Below the pieces are notes generated by a model. The model had not been told where the DNA came from. It worked only from the letters and a program-made list of their open reading frames with translations, and ran no database searches. From Pseudomonadota bacterium (GTDB lineage: Bacteria; Pseudomonadota; Gammaproteobacteria; Steroidobacterales; Steroidobacteraceae): a stretch of 64,000 bases of DNA. Position numbers and translations under genes: made by a program. This document shows positions 10,441-21,076 of this stretch, piece by piece. Positions within the stretch are counted from its first letter, which is position 1. Every line of letters starts with the position of its first letter. The DNA is taken from positions 1 through 64,000 of the forward strand of contig JAJYFF010000003.1 in assembly GCA_021785405.1 (NCBI GenBank), in the 5' to 3' direction.

Positions 10441-10929
10441 ATGATCCGATTCGAGACGACGCAGGGCGGGTTCACCGTGGAACTGTTCGAAGGCGAGGCG
10501 CCCTTGAGCGCCGCGAACTTCCTGCGCTACGTGCAGGAAGGATTCTTCGACGGCACGATCTTTCACCGGGTGATCCCGGGATTCATGATCCAGGGCGGCG
10601 GCTTCAACGAGGACATGCGACAGAAGCGCACGCACGAGCCGATCAAGAACGAGGCCGACAACGGCTTGAAGAACCTGCGCGGCACCCTGTCGATGGCCCG
10701 CACCAACGACCTCCACAGCGCGACCTCGCAGTTCTTCGTGAATCTCGTGGACAACGCGTTCCTCGACCATCAAAAGGGCAACTTCGGCTACGCGGTCTTC
10801 GGGCGGGTCACCGACGGAATGGACGTGATCGACGCGATTGCGGGCGTCGAGACCGGGCGCCGCGGCGGACACGACGACGTTCCGGTGAGCGCGGTGGTGA
10901 TCACGAGCGCTCGCGTCGTCGCCGCCTGA
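10441..10929 (+). CDS. ppiB: Cyclophilin-type peptidyl-prolyl isomerase
   Basis: A 162-residue cyclophilin of the cytoplasmic PpiB type with no signal peptide. Conserved elements are [13 protein letters not shown], the RGTLSMAR segment, [20 protein letters not shown] and [12 protein letters not shown]. It speeds cis-trans isomerization at Xaa-Pro bonds during folding. A GAGG lies ten bases before the ATG. It is tightly linked to prmC and is probably the last strongly coupled gene of the prfA-prmC-ppiB unit. Confidence 0.96.
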   Translation: MIRFETTQGGFTVELFEGEAPLSAANFLRYVQEGFFDGTIFHRVIPGFMIQGGGFNEDMRQKRTHEPIKNEADNGLKNLRGTLSMARTNDLHSATSQFFVNLVDNAFLDHQKGNFGYAVFGRVTDGMDVIDAIAGVETGRRGGHDDVPVSAVVITSARVVAA

Positions 10930-10970
10930 AGCCACGCCGGCCCGCCGGACGCTGACTGCGAGCTTCGCGC

Positions 10971-11708
10971 GTGCGACCCGATCCACGGCCGCGTCGCGCC
11001 GCCGTGCGCATCGCATGGCGGTGCGCGATCGCGTGGATCGCGCTGTCGGCGTTGCTGGTCGTGCCGCTGCGCTGGCTCGATCCGCCGCTCGACGCGTTCA
11101 TGATCGAGGCGCGGATCGCCGCGTGGCGGCGCGACGATCGGCACTACGTGTTCCGGCACCGCTGGGTGGCGCTGCGCCGGATCTCGCCGCAGCTGCCGCT
11201 CGCGGCGATCGCCGCCGAGGATCAGAAATTCCCGTTTCATCACGGCTTCGATTTTTCCGCGATGAAGGCCGCGTACGAACACGATCGCGACAGCCCGCAC
11301 CTGCGCGGCGGCAGCACGATCTCGCAGCAGGTCGCGAAGAACTTGTTCCTCTGGGGCGGCCGCAACTATCTGCGCAAGGCGATCGAGGCGTATTTCACCG
11401 TGTGGATCGAGGCGTGCTGGCCGAAGCGCCGCATCCTCGAGGTGTACCTGAACGTCGCCGAGTTCGGCCGGGGAACCTACGGCGCGGAAGCGGCGTCCCG
11501 CCTGTTCTTTCACGAGCCCGCGGCTCGGCTGACCGCGGCCCAGGCCGCGCTGCTCGCCGCCGTGTTGCCGGAACCGGATCGCGACCACGTCGCCGCGCCC
11601 TCACGTTATGTCGAGCGGCGCCGCGCGTGGATCCTCGAGCAGATGCGCGATCTCGGGGGCCCGCCGTTCCTCCGGGTGCTCCACGCCTATCCGGATCGGC
11701 GCCTGTGA
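10971..11708 (+). CDS. mtgA: Monofunctional biosynthetic peptidoglycan transglycosylase
   Basis: GT51 glycosyltransferase that polymerises lipid II into glycan strands without a transpeptidase domain. The 245-residue protein has one N-terminal membrane anchor (about residues 14-33), the catalytic Glu83 in AAEDQKFPFHHG, the RGGSTISQQVAKNLFLW motif and the ILEVYLNVAEFG motif. The GTG at 10971 is the only suitable start in the frame before the anchor. No strong Shine-Dalgarno is visible. Confidence 0.95.
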   Translation: MRPDPRPRRAAVRIAWRCAIAWIALSALLVVPLRWLDPPLDAFMIEARIAAWRRDDRHYVFRHRWVALRRISPQLPLAAIAAEDQKFPFHHGFDFSAMKAAYEHDRDSPHLRGGSTISQQVAKNLFLWGGRNYLRKAIEAYFTVWIEACWPKRRILEVYLNVAEFGRGTYGAEAASRLFFHEPAARLTAAQAALLAAVLPEPDRDHVAAPSRYVERRRAWILEQMRDLGGPPFLRVLHAYPDRRL

Positions 11709-11721
11709 CGGTGATTTCGCC

Positions 11722-11737
11722 TGTGACGGCGTTCACA
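11722..11737. promoter_or_regulatory. CRP/FNR-family-like operator TGTGA-N6-TCACA
   Basis: TGTGACGGCGTTCACA is a perfect match to the CRP consensus half-sites. It lies about 150 bases upstream of the ATG at 11881. A second half-site-like copy of GCCTGTGACGG begins at 11701, so GCCTGTGACGG is directly repeated with an 18-base period. A CRP/Vfr/Clp-type regulator would be expected to bind; the gene it controls is uncertain. Confidence 0.5.
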
Positions 11738-11880
11738 GTGCGCGCATCGAGGATGACAGTCGCTTCATTCCCGGTCATCCGCGGATCGATTGCGCCGTTA
11801 TGCACCTCCGAACGGTGCGCAACCGGCGACGGTCGCACCGCCGAGATCCAGGACCCCACACTGTGCTGAAGGAGAAACGA

Positions 11881-12219
11881 ATGAACGTCCGATCGACCCC
11901 GACTCTGGTCTGCATGCTCGCCGTCGCGGCCTTCGCCGCCGGGCTATCGAGCGCGCGGGCGGACACCCCATGGCAGCAAGCCCATCCCTGGCGGGAGCAG
12001 GTGAACAATCGCCTGCAGCGCCAGAACGCGCGGATTCACCAGCAGGTCGCCGAAGGCGAGTTGACGCGAGCCCAGGCGCATCGCCTTCACGTCCAGGATC
12101 GCAGCGTGCGCCTGCAGGAGCGGCGGATGGCCGCGCGGGACGGCGGCCGCATCACGCGGCGTGATCGGCGGATCCTCAACCGACGCGAAAATCGGATCAA
12201 CCGACGCATCGGTCATTGA
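11881..12219 (+). CDS. Small basic secreted protein of unknown function
   Basis: A 112-residue protein with a clear Sec signal peptide (hydrophobic residues 8-22, cleavage likely after SARA). The mature part is short, highly charged and helical, rich in Arg, Gln and Asn, with repeated NRxxRQNARIHQ / RRxNRRENRINR heptad-like elements. Similar small periplasmic proteins with Gln/Asn/Arg-rich helices are common in beta- and gammaproteobacteria, but I know of no function. A strong Shine-Dalgarno AAGGAGAAACGA precedes the ATG, in contrast to many neighbours. A CRP-like site lies upstream. Its 3' end overlaps the convergent transporter gene by seven bases. Confidence 0.85.
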   Translation: MNVRSTPTLVCMLAVAAFAAGLSSARADTPWQQAHPWREQVNNRLQRQNARIHQQVAEGELTRAQAHRLHVQDRSVRLQERRMAARDGGRITRRDRRILNRRENRINRRIGH

Positions 12220-13565
12220 GATCCATCGCGCCGGCGGGGCGCTCGAGCGCTCGCGCCGGCGCGTTCCGCGACCGCGGCGACCCGGTCCTCCGGCAGCGCC
12301 GCCGGCATCAGCGCGAACGCCGCGAGGCTGATCAATCCCGACGCGCTGAGGTAGAGACCGACCGCCGCCAGGCCGTACCGGGTCGCGAGCCAGGTCGCCG
12401 CGTAGGGCGTGAGCGATGCGCCGACGATGCCCGCAAGGTTGAAGGTGATCGACACGCCGGTGTAGCGCACCGGTGTCGGAAAGACTTCGGCGAGCGCGGT
12501 GCCGATCGGTCCGTAGCTGAATCCCATCAGCGCCAAGCCGATCGACATCGCGAGCAAGGCGCCGCGCGGACCGGCGGCGAACATCGGCGCGAACGCGATC
12601 CCGAACGCGACCACACCGAGCGTCGCGACGATGATCACCCAGCGGCTGCTGCGAACGGCCGCGAGCCGCGCCGACAGCGGGATGCACAACCCGAACACCA
12701 GGATCCCGATCATTTGTAGGCCGAGGAACTGCGATTTCGGGTAATGCAGCCGACTGGTGCCCCAACTGAGCGCGAACACGATCATCAGATAGAACACGAC
12801 GAACGTCGAGGTCGCCGCGAAGGTGCCGACGATCACCGCGCGCGCGTGGCGGGCGAACACCGACCACATCGGGACTTTGACGCGCTCGCCCTGTTCGACC
12901 GCCCGCCGGAACGCCGCGGTCTCCGTGAGCCGCAGGCGCACGTACAGGCCGACGAACACCAGGATCGCGCTGAGCAGGAACGGCACCCGCCAACCCCACG
13001 CGAGGAACGCGCGATCCCCGAGCACATGGGTGAGCGCGAGGAACACCAAGGTGGAGCAGAGGAACCCGATCGGCGCGCCGAGCTGCGGGAACATTCCGTA
13101 CCACGCCCGCCGACCGGGCGGCGCGTTCTCGATCGCGAGCAGCACCGCCCCGCCCCACTCGCCGCCGAGCCCGATGCCTTGCCCGAGACGGCAGAGCGCG
13201 AGACCGAGCGGCGCGAGCACGCCGATCGACGCGTAGGTCGGCAGCAAGCCGATCGCCACGGTCGACACGCCCATCGTCAGCAGCGCCGCGACCAGCGTCG
13301 CCTTTCGCCCGATCCGGTCCCCGAAGTGCCCGAACAGCGCCGAGCCGATGGGCCGCGCGAAGAACGCGAGCGCGAACGTCGCGAGCGACTCGAGCGTCGC
13401 GGAGGTGGGATCGCTCGCCGGAAAGAACAGCGCGGGGAACACGAGCACCGCGGCCGTCGCGTAGATGTAGAAATCGAAGAACTCGATCGTCGTGCCGGCG
13501 AGGCTCGCGACGAGCACGCGCACGGCCGAGTTGACCGCCGGCGATTCGCTCCCCCTGTCGTTCAT
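12213..13565 (-). CDS. MFS transporter, metabolite:H+ symporter (MHS) family
   Basis: A 450-residue inner-membrane protein with about 12 hydrophobic segments. The first helix carries TTIEFFDFYIYA, typical of the MHS group (ShiA, ProP, KgtP relatives), and the loop after helix 2 carries the MFS signature GHFGDRIGRK. The second signature RLGQGIGLGGEWGG lies near helix 4. The substrate is probably an organic acid or zwitterion; it cannot be named from sequence. The start at MNDRGS is eight bases after hisN, so it is the last gene of the gatCAB-hslO-hisN run. Confidence 0.9.
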   Translation of the reverse strand: MNDRGSESPAVNSAVRVLVASLAGTTIEFFDFYIYATAAVLVFPALFFPASDPTSATLESLATFALAFFARPIGSALFGHFGDRIGRKATLVAALLTMGVSTVAIGLLPTYASIGVLAPLGLALCRLGQGIGLGGEWGGAVLLAIENAPPGRRAWYGMFPQLGAPIGFLCSTLVFLALTHVLGDRAFLAWGWRVPFLLSAILVFVGLYVRLRLTETAAFRRAVEQGERVKVPMWSVFARHARAVIVGTFAATSTFVVFYLMIVFALSWGTSRLHYPKSQFLGLQMIGILVFGLCIPLSARLAAVRSSRWVIIVATLGVVAFGIAFAPMFAAGPRGALLAMSIGLALMGFSYGPIGTALAEVFPTPVRYTGVSITFNLAGIVGASLTPYAATWLATRYGLAAVGLYLSASGLISLAAFALMPAALPEDRVAAVAERAGASARAPRRRDGSQ

Positions 13566-13572
13566 GGCGTCG

Positions 13573-14364
13573 TCATCCCCCCAGCCGCTCGATCGTCTCG
13601 CGCCACAGCGCCTCGGACGCCGCGGCGAGCACGCGACCGTCCGACTCGAGGCCGAGCGGGCGGCCGCGCCAGTCGCTGATGCGGCCGCCCGCACCCTCGA
13701 TGACCGGGACCAAGGCCATGAAGTCGTGCGGCTTGAGGCGCGACTCGATCACCAGGTCGCAATGTCCGGACGCCAGCAGGCCGTAGAGATAGCAATCGCC
13801 GCCGAAGCGACGCAACGCGCACCGCGCGGCGACCCGCTCGTAGCGGACGCGATCCTCCGCATCGAACAGCTCCGCGGACGTGGTGTAGATCACCGCCCGT
13901 TCGAGCGAGCGGCAGGCGCTCGCCGCGGCCGGCTCCCCGTTGAATCGCGTCACATGCCCCACGGCGCCGATCCAGCGCTCGGCGAGGATCGGCGCTTCGA
14001 TCACGCCGAGCACCGGCCGCCCGGCGCGCAGCAACGCGACCAGGGAGCCGAACAGCGGAAAGCCCGTGACGAAGCTCTTCGTGCCGTCGATCGGATCGAG
14101 GACCCAGGTGAACTCGCGGTCGTGCCCGCCTTCGGCGCCGTATTCCTCGCCGCGAATCGCGTGCGTCGGGAACGCCGCGCGGATCATGCGCCGCATCTCG
14201 GTCTCGATCTCGCGATCGACCGCGGTGACCGGGCTACCGTCCGCCTTGAGGTCCACCGCGAGCGGGGTTCGGAACGCCGCTCGCGCGAGTCGACGCGCGG
14301 CGTCGGCGAGCCGGGTCGCCAGCTCCAGCGTCGCCGCGAATTCCGCTGGCTCGGTGGGATCCAT
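13573..14364 (-). CDS. hisN: Inositol-monophosphatase-family phosphatase, HisN-type histidinol-phosphatase
   Basis: A 263-residue Mg2+-dependent phosphatase. It has the metal sites GEEYG (around residue 93), WVLDPIDGTKSF (around 108-119) and a C-terminal KPHDFMALVPVIEGAGG in place of the usual WD motif. The residues around the substrate pocket look like the HisN (histidinol-phosphate phosphatase) branch more than SuhB, but inositol monophosphatase activity cannot be excluded. It starts six bases after the hslO stop and is followed by the transporter gene. Confidence 0.85.
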   Translation of the reverse strand: MDPTEPAEFAATLELATRLADAARRLARAAFRTPLAVDLKADGSPVTAVDREIETEMRRMIRAAFPTHAIRGEEYGAEGGHDREFTWVLDPIDGTKSFVTGFPLFGSLVALLRAGRPVLGVIEAPILAERWIGAVGHVTRFNGEPAAASACRSLERAVIYTTSAELFDAEDRVRYERVAARCALRRFGGDCYLYGLLASGHCDLVIESRLKPHDFMALVPVIEGAGGRISDWRGRPLGLESDGRVLAAASEALWRETIERLGG

Positions 14365-14370
14365 GCGGGT

Positions 14371-15261
14371 TCAGTGCACCGAGCCGCCGCCGACGCTCGT
14401 TCCGCGGAATACCTCGGCGACGTCGACCGCGTCGAAGCGATAGGCGCGATTGCAGAAGTCGCAGCGCACCTCCACCTCGCCGCGCTCCGCGAGCACGGCA
14501 CGGGTCTCCTCCTCGCCGAGCGCATGCAGCATGTTGGCGACGCGCTCGCGCGAGCAGCGGCACCGGAAATAGACCGGCGCGGCGTCGAACAGCCGCAGGT
14601 CGTCCTCGTGGAACAGGCGCCGCAGGATCTCCCGATCGGCGAGCGAGCGCATCTCCTGGTGGGTCAAGGTGTCGCCGAGCAACTGCACGCGGCGCCACGC
14701 ATCCTCGAGGTCGGCTTCCTCGCGGCCCTCGGCGGTCGACGACCCGGGCAATTTCTGCAACAGCAGCCCCGCAGCACCGCTTTCGTCGGCGAACAGCCAC
14801 AATCGCGTCGGCAGCTGCTCGGAGTTCTCGAAGTAGTGCTGCAGACTGTCCGCGAGCCGCGCACCGTCGATCGTCACCACACCCTGGTAACGCCGACTCT
14901 TGTCCTCGCTCTCCAGCGTGACCGTCAACTGGCCGTTGCCCACGAGTTCGTCCAGCCGTTGCGCGGCGCCCGCGGCCCCGCATCGCGCGAGTCCGCGCAC
15001 GCCGAGGCCGCTGGTGCACTGCGTGAGCAGCAGGGACAGCGGGCCGTCGCCCTGCAACTGCAACGACAACACCCCGTCGAACTTGATCGTGCCGGCGAGC
15101 AGCAGGGTCGCGGCGACCGCCTCGCCGAGCACGTCGCGCACCGGGCCCGGATAATCGCGATGCTCGATCAACGCACGCCACGCGGCATCGACGCGCACCA
15201 GGTGTCCGCGGATCGGGTATCGCTCGAACAGGAAGCGGCGCAGTCCGTCGCGGTCGTGCAT
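14371..15261 (-). CDS. hslO: Hsp33 redox-regulated chaperonin
   Basis: A 296-residue holdase activated by oxidation. The four zinc-binding Cys of the redox switch are at 234, 236 (CRC) and 267, 270 (CDFC), in the C-terminal domain. The central QCTSGLGVRGLARC segment and EGREEADLEDAW linker fit Hsp33. The ATG at 15261 matches the family start (MHDRDGLRRFLFE). It lies five bases after gatB and continues the minus-strand unit. Confidence 0.96.
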   Translation of the reverse strand: MHDRDGLRRFLFERYPIRGHLVRVDAAWRALIEHRDYPGPVRDVLGEAVAATLLLAGTIKFDGVLSLQLQGDGPLSLLLTQCTSGLGVRGLARCGAAGAAQRLDELVGNGQLTVTLESEDKSRRYQGVVTIDGARLADSLQHYFENSEQLPTRLWLFADESGAAGLLLQKLPGSSTAEGREEADLEDAWRRVQLLGDTLTHQEMRSLADREILRRLFHEDDLRLFDAAPVYFRCRCSRERVANMLHALGEEETRAVLAERGEVEVRCDFCNRAYRFDAVDVAEVFRGTSVGGGSVH

Positions 15262-15266
15262 CGTGG

Positions 15267-16715
15267 CTAGCCGCCGCCGAGCTTCGCCTTCAGCAAGTCG
15301 TTGAGCTGTGCGGGATTCGCTTTGCCAGCGGTCGCCTTCATCACCTGGCCGACGAAGAAGCCGAACAGTTTGTCCTTGCCGGCGCGGTAGTCGGCGAGCT
15401 GCTTCGGGTTGGCGGCGATGACCTCGTCGATCGCCTTCGCGATCGCGCCGACGTCGGTGATCTGGCGCAGACCCTTCGCGGCGATGATCGCGTCCGCGTC
15501 GCGGCCTTCCGACCACATCGCCTCGAACACCTCTTTCGCGATCTTGCCGGAGATCGTGCCGTCGACGATGCGCTCCAGCAATCCGCCGAGCGCCTGCGGG
15601 CCGACACGCGCCGCGTCGATCTCCAGGTTCTCCCGATTCAGGGCCGAGGACAGCTCGCCCATGACCCAGTTCGCCGCGAGCTTCGCGTGCGCCGCCCCGG
15701 CGTGCGCGACCACCGCCTCGAAATAGGCGCCGGTCTCGCGGCTCGCCGACAGCACGCCGGCGTCGTAGCGCGACAACTGGTAGTCCGTCACGAAGCGTGC
15801 GGCTTTCTGATCCGGCAGCTCCGGCAAGCTCGCGCGCACCGATTCGATGAACGCGCGATCGACCGCGAGCGGCAGCAGGTCCGGGTCGGGGAAGTACCGG
15901 TAGTCGTTCGCCTCTTCCTTCGAGCGCATCGAGCGGGTCTCGTCCCGATCCGAGTCGTAGAGCCGGGTCTCCTGGACCACGGTCCCGCCGCTGTCGATGA
16001 GCTCGATCTGCCGGGCGACCTCGTATTGGATCGCTTTCTCGACGAAGCGGAAAGAGTTGAGGTTCTTGATCTCCGCGCGCGTGCCGAATTTCTGCGCGCC
16101 CCGCGGCCTCACCGAGACGTTCGCGTCGCAGCGGAACGACCCCTCCTGCATGTTGCCGTCGCAGATCTCGAGGTAGCGCACGAGCGTGTGCAACTTCTTC
16201 ATGTACGCGACCGCTTCCTTCGCGGAGCGCATGTCGGGTTCCGAGACGATCTCGAGCAGCGGCGTGCCCGCCCGGTTCAGGTCGATCCCGGTCGCGTTCG
16301 CGAGGCCCTCGTGCAGCGACTTGCCCGCATCCTCCTCCAGGTGCGCGCGGGTGATCCCGATGCGTTTGCTCGTGCCGTCCTCGAGCACGATCTCGATCGC
16401 GCCGCGCCCGACGATCGGCTGCTCGTATTGACTGATCTGGTAGCCCTTCGGCAGATCCGGGTAGAAGTAGTTCTTGCGCGCGAAGATCGACCGCTCGGCG
16501 ATCTGCGCGCCGATCGCGAGCCCGAACTTCACCGCCATGCGCACCGCCTCCGCGTTCAGCACCGGCAACACGCCGGGGTACGCGAGGTCGACCAGGCACG
16601 CCTGGGTGTTCGGCGGCGCGCCGTACGCGGTCGCGGCCCCCGAGAAGATCTTCGACCGGGTCGCGAGCTGCGCGTGGATCTCGAGCCCGATGACGACTTC
16701 CCAATCCTTCATCAT
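15267..16715 (-). CDS. gatB: Asp-tRNA(Asn)/Glu-tRNA(Gln) amidotransferase subunit B
   Basis: The 482-residue kinase/tRNA-binding subunit of GatCAB, which activates misacylated Glu-tRNA(Gln) or Asp-tRNA(Asn). The core motifs [28 protein letters not shown] and the [14 protein letters not shown] region are present, with a C-terminal YqeY-like helical domain. The ATG overlaps the gatA stop (ATGATGA; a second ATG follows three bases later). Confidence 0.97.
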   Translation of the reverse strand: MMKDWEVVIGLEIHAQLATRSKIFSGAATAYGAPPNTQACLVDLAYPGVLPVLNAEAVRMAVKFGLAIGAQIAERSIFARKNYFYPDLPKGYQISQYEQPIVGRGAIEIVLEDGTSKRIGITRAHLEEDAGKSLHEGLANATGIDLNRAGTPLLEIVSEPDMRSAKEAVAYMKKLHTLVRYLEICDGNMQEGSFRCDANVSVRPRGAQKFGTRAEIKNLNSFRFVEKAIQYEVARQIELIDSGGTVVQETRLYDSDRDETRSMRSKEEANDYRYFPDPDLLPLAVDRAFIESVRASLPELPDQKAARFVTDYQLSRYDAGVLSASRETGAYFEAVVAHAGAAHAKLAANWVMGELSSALNRENLEIDAARVGPQALGGLLERIVDGTISGKIAKEVFEAMWSEGRDADAIIAAKGLRQITDVGAIAKAIDEVIAANPKQLADYRAGKDKLFGFFVGQVMKATAGKANPAQLNDLLKAKLGGG

Positions 16716-18169
16716 GCGTATCCCGGCGCGGTGCGAGCGTGCCAATCGGTCGCGAGTTGATAGCGATGCACGGCGTTCAGCAGCCGGCCTTCGGCGAAGT
16801 GCGGGCCGATCAGCTGCACGCCCATCGGCAGGCCGTCGACGAAGCCGCACGGCGCCGAGATCGCCGGCAAGCCCGCGAGATTCGCGCCGATCGTGTAGAT
16901 GTCGTTCAGGTACATCGTCACCGGATCGTCGATCTTGGCGCCGATCCCGAACGCCGGCGTCGGCGTGGTCGGTCCGATCAGCAGATCGACCCGCTGGAAC
17001 GCGGTGCAAAACTCGTCGGCGATCAGCTGGCGCACTTTCTGCGCCTTCAGGTAGTACGCGTCGAAGTACCCCGCCGACAGCACGTAGGTGCCCGTCATGA
17101 TCCGGCGCTTGACCTCGGCGCCGAAGCCCTCGCCGCGCGAGCGCTCGTACAGGTCGCGCAGGTCCCGCGGGTCGGCGCATCGATAGCCGAAGCGCACGCC
17201 GTCGAAGCGCGACAGGTTCGACGAGCATTCGGCGGGCGCCACCACGTAATAGGTCGGGACCGACAGCGGCAGGCTGGGCAGGCTGACGGTCGTCGTCTCC
17301 GCGCCGAGCGACCGGAATACGTCCAGCGCGCCCGCGATCAGCGCGGCGTTGCGCGGTTCGAGCGCCTCCGCGAACTCCTGCACCAGCCCGATCCGCACGC
17401 CCGTGAGCGGCGCGTCGAGCGTCGCGGCGTAGTCGGGGACCGGCGCATCGACGCTGGTCGAGTCCCGCGGATCGAATCCGGCGATCGCCCCGAGGGCGGC
17501 CGCGGCGTCCGCCGCGGAGCGCGCGAACACGCCCGCCTGGTCGAGACTGGACGCGAACGCGATCATCCCGTACCGGGAAACGCGCCCGTAGGTCGGCTTG
17601 ATCCCGGTGACGCCGCTCAAGGCCGCCGGTTGGCGGATCGATCCGCCGGTATCGGTCCCGGTCGAGAACGGTGCGAGCCGCGCGGCGACCGCGGCGGCCG
17701 ATCCGCCCGAGGACCCGCCGGGGACCTTGCCGAGGTCCCAGGGATTGCGCACGGGACCGTAGTAGCTCGTCTCGTTCGACGAGCCCATCGCGAACTCGTC
17801 CATGTTCGCCTTGCCGAGCATCACGGCGCCCGCCGCCTTCAGCCGCGCGACCACGGTCGCGTCGTACGGGGCGATGAAGTTGTCCAGCATCCGCGACCCG
17901 CAGCTGGTGCGAACCCCATCGGTGCAGAAAATATCCTTGTGGATGAGCGGGATGCCGAGCAGCGGCCCCCGTTCGCCGGCGGCGCGTCGGCGATCGGCGA
18001 CAGCCGCGTCGCCGAGCGCTCGATCGGCGGTGACCGTGATCAGCGCGTTCAGGGCGCCGTTGAGCGCGCTGATCCGCTCGAGAAAATGGCCGGTGAGCTC
18101 CACGCTCGAGATTTCGCGGCGCTCGAGCGCGGTGACGAGTTCCGCGATCGACCGGGCGTGCCAGCTCAT
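16712..18169 (-). CDS. gatA: Asp-tRNA(Asn)/Glu-tRNA(Gln) amidotransferase subunit A
   Basis: The 485-residue glutaminase subunit that hydrolyses Gln and channels ammonia to GatB. The amidase catalytic triad is visible: Lys78 in IHKDIF, the cis-Ser153 in GGSSGGS and the nucleophile Ser177 in [11 protein letters not shown]. The ATG at 18169 overlaps the gatC stop by four bases. In many gammaproteobacteria GatCAB supplies Asn-tRNA or Gln-tRNA; which one here depends on the aminoacyl-tRNA synthetases elsewhere in the genome. Confidence 0.97.
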   Translation of the reverse strand: MSWHARSIAELVTALERREISSVELTGHFLERISALNGALNALITVTADRALGDAAVADRRRAAGERGPLLGIPLIHKDIFCTDGVRTSCGSRMLDNFIAPYDATVVARLKAAGAVMLGKANMDEFAMGSSNETSYYGPVRNPWDLGKVPGGSSGGSAAAVAARLAPFSTGTDTGGSIRQPAALSGVTGIKPTYGRVSRYGMIAFASSLDQAGVFARSAADAAAALGAIAGFDPRDSTSVDAPVPDYAATLDAPLTGVRIGLVQEFAEALEPRNAALIAGALDVFRSLGAETTTVSLPSLPLSVPTYYVVAPAECSSNLSRFDGVRFGYRCADPRDLRDLYERSRGEGFGAEVKRRIMTGTYVLSAGYFDAYYLKAQKVRQLIADEFCTAFQRVDLLIGPTTPTPAFGIGAKIDDPVTMYLNDIYTIGANLAGLPAISAPCGFVDGLPMGVQLIGPHFAEGRLLNAVHRYQLATDWHARTAPGYA

Positions 18170-18456
18170 TCGATCACCTTCGGCACGAGGTACAGGCCGG
18201 CCTGGACGGCGGCGGCATTGCGCTGGTATTTCTCGTGGTCGTCGGTTTCGGTGATATCGTCTGCGCGCAGCCGCTGCGTGAGGCCTTCCAAGGGATGCGC
18301 CATCGGCGTGACCCCGTCGGTCTGGGCACGAGCGAGCTGATCGACGAATTCGACGATTTTCGACAGGTTGGATGCGTAGACCGGCTTTTCCTGGTCGTCG
18401 ATGCCCAGGCGCGCGAGATTCGCGATTTTTTCGACGTCTCGACTCGTGAGGCTCAT
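18166..18456 (-). CDS. gatC: Asp-tRNA(Asn)/Glu-tRNA(Gln) amidotransferase subunit C
   Basis: A 96-residue small subunit that wraps around GatA and stabilises it. The N-terminal [17 protein letters not shown] and the C-terminal VPKVIE are the usual ends of the family. A GAAGG lies about eight bases before the ATG. It is the first gene of a minus-strand unit of six genes and is divergent from mreB. A TATGAT at about 18510 on the minus strand is a possible -10 for it. Confidence 0.95.
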   Translation of the reverse strand: MSLTSRDVEKIANLARLGIDDQEKPVYASNLSKIVEFVDQLARAQTDGVTPMAHPLEGLTQRLRADDITETDDHEKYQRNAAAVQAGLYLVPKVIE

Positions 18457-18523
18457 CGGATGGGACCTTCAGGTGGGCCGCGAACACTCGAAAAATATGG
18501 GATCGGGAATCATACACGTCGCC

Positions 18524-18552
18524 TTGCTGAAAGTCGTCTCGGTTGTTAAATT
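18524..18552 (+). promoter_or_regulatory. Candidate sigma-70 promoter of mreB
   Basis: TTGCTG at 18524-18529 and TAAATT at 18547-18552 are separated by 17 bases, close to consensus. The start would fall near 18559 and give a leader of about 37 bases before mreB. The leader contains two runs of six T, unusual in this GC-rich DNA. Confidence 0.55.
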
Positions 18553-18559
18553 ACCCTAA

Positions 18560-19639
<1,080 letters not shown>

Positions 19640-19663
19640 TGTCAGCGACTGGGGAGTGCGCCC

Positions 19664-20584
19664 GTGGTCGCGTTTCGTAGTCACGAATCCGCTGGTCGCA
19701 GCTCCGGACTGCTGCTGCGCAGCGTGCTGTACGCGCTGCTCGCGCTCGGCCTGATCGTCCTCGACAAGCGCTACGACCAACTGGGCAAGATCCGCCGCGC
19801 CCTTTCGGTCGTCGCGTATCCGCTCGAGCTCGGGGTCGCGAGCCCGTTCCGCGGCTGGGCCTGGTTGCGCCAGAGCATCACGACCCGCGATACGCTGCGC
19901 GCCGAGAACGCGCGCCTGCGCGCGAAACTGCTCGACGAGCGCTTCCGCCTGCAGCGCTATGCGGCGCTGCAGGCCGAGAACGCCGAACTGCGCGGCTTGC
20001 GGACGAGCACCGCCGGTGTCGGCGCCCGTCCCCTCGTCGCCGACATCATGGACGTCGACATCGACGCCTTTCGCGAGCGGGTGCTCGTCGACAAGGGCGC
20101 GGCGGAAGGCGTTCGCGTCGGTCAAGCGGTGCTCGACGCCCATGGCGTCTTCGGGCAGGTCGAGAGCGTCGGCGAACGGACCTGCGACGTGCTCATGCTG
20201 AGCGACGCCACCAGCGCGATCCCGGTGATGATCAACCGCACCGGACTGCGGACGATCGCGGTCGGTACCGGCGATCTCGGTCGCCTGAAGCTCCCGTACC
20301 TGCCGACGACCGCGGACGTGGCCAAAGGCGACCTGCTCGTGACCTCGGGACTCGGTGGCGTCTACCCGGAAGGCTATCCCGTCGGCACCGTCGTCGACGT
20401 GAAGATCGACACCGTCCGTTCGCTCGCCGACGTCGACGTGCGCACCGCGGCGAAGCTCGACAGCTCCCGCGAATTGCTGATCCTGCGAGCGACGCCACGC
20501 CCGCCGGCGCCGACCGCGACCGCGACCGCGCCCGCGGCCGGCGCGTCATCGCCGCGGCCGGCCAAGCCGGCGAAACACCGATGA
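19664..20584 (+). CDS. mreC: Rod-shape protein MreC
   Basis: A 306-residue periplasmic elongasome scaffold with one N-terminal membrane helix (about residues 17-35), a coiled coil rich in Leu, Glu and Arg (about 68-108) and the beta-barrel domain. It activates PBP2. The GTG at 19664 has GGGGAG seven bases upstream. The C-terminal tail is Pro/Ala/Thr-rich. The stop overlaps mreD by four bases. Confidence 0.95.
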   Translation: MVAFRSHESAGRSSGLLLRSVLYALLALGLIVLDKRYDQLGKIRRALSVVAYPLELGVASPFRGWAWLRQSITTRDTLRAENARLRAKLLDERFRLQRYAALQAENAELRGLRTSTAGVGARPLVADIMDVDIDAFRERVLVDKGAAEGVRVGQAVLDAHGVFGQVESVGERTCDVLMLSDATSAIPVMINRTGLRTIAVGTGDLGRLKLPYLPTTADVAKGDLLVTSGLGGVYPEGYPVGTVVDVKIDTVRSLADVDVRTAAKLDSSRELLILRATPRPPAPTATATAPAAGASSPRPAKPAKHR

Positions 20585-21057
20585 ATCGCGACCGCCCGGT
20601 CCGGCGTATGCCGATGCTGCTGTCGGCGCTGGTCGCGCTCACCCTCGCGATCGTGCCGTTGCCCGACGTGATCGATCCGCTGCGGCCGGACTTCCTGGTG
20701 CTCGTGGTGTACTACTGGTCGATCGAGGCGCCGAGCGCCGGCGGCCTGACCCTGGCGTTCGCGGCGGGTCTCGCGATCGACGTCGCCCGCGGCGTCGTCC
20801 TCGGTGAACACGCGCTCGCGCTCACGCTGACCGCGGCCTGGGCGATGCACCTGCGATTGCGGATCCGGGTGTTCTCGATCCCCAAACAGGCCTTGACGAT
20901 CTTCGGACTGCTCGCGATCTACCAATTCATCCTGTTCTGGGTCGACGGGGCGACCGGCTACCCGGTCACCGACTGGTCCCGCTGGCTCGAGCCGTTCGTC
21001 GGTGCGGCGATCTGGCCGTTGATCGTCGCGACCCTGCGTCGCCTGCATGAGCGCTGA
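20581..21057 (+). CDS. mreD: Rod-shape protein MreD
   Basis: A 158-residue polytopic inner-membrane protein of the elongasome, with about five hydrophobic segments. The second half has the LRIRVFSIPKQALTIF and QFILFWVDG segments typical of MreD. The ATG overlaps mreC (ATGA). mrdA begins 19 bases downstream. Confidence 0.93.
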   Translation: MNRDRPVRRMPMLLSALVALTLAIVPLPDVIDPLRPDFLVLVVYYWSIEAPSAGGLTLAFAAGLAIDVARGVVLGEHALALTLTAAWAMHLRLRIRVFSIPKQALTIFGLLAIYQFILFWVDGATGYPVTDWSRWLEPFVGAAIWPLIVATLRRLHER

Positions 21058-21076
21058 GCGCGCCGGAGGCGTCTAG

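Noticed and set aside
14371..16704. A 777-codon frame that seems to fuse an Arg-rich region to Hsp33
   Set aside because: Upstream part is an alternate frame of gatB; Hsp33 starts at 15261.
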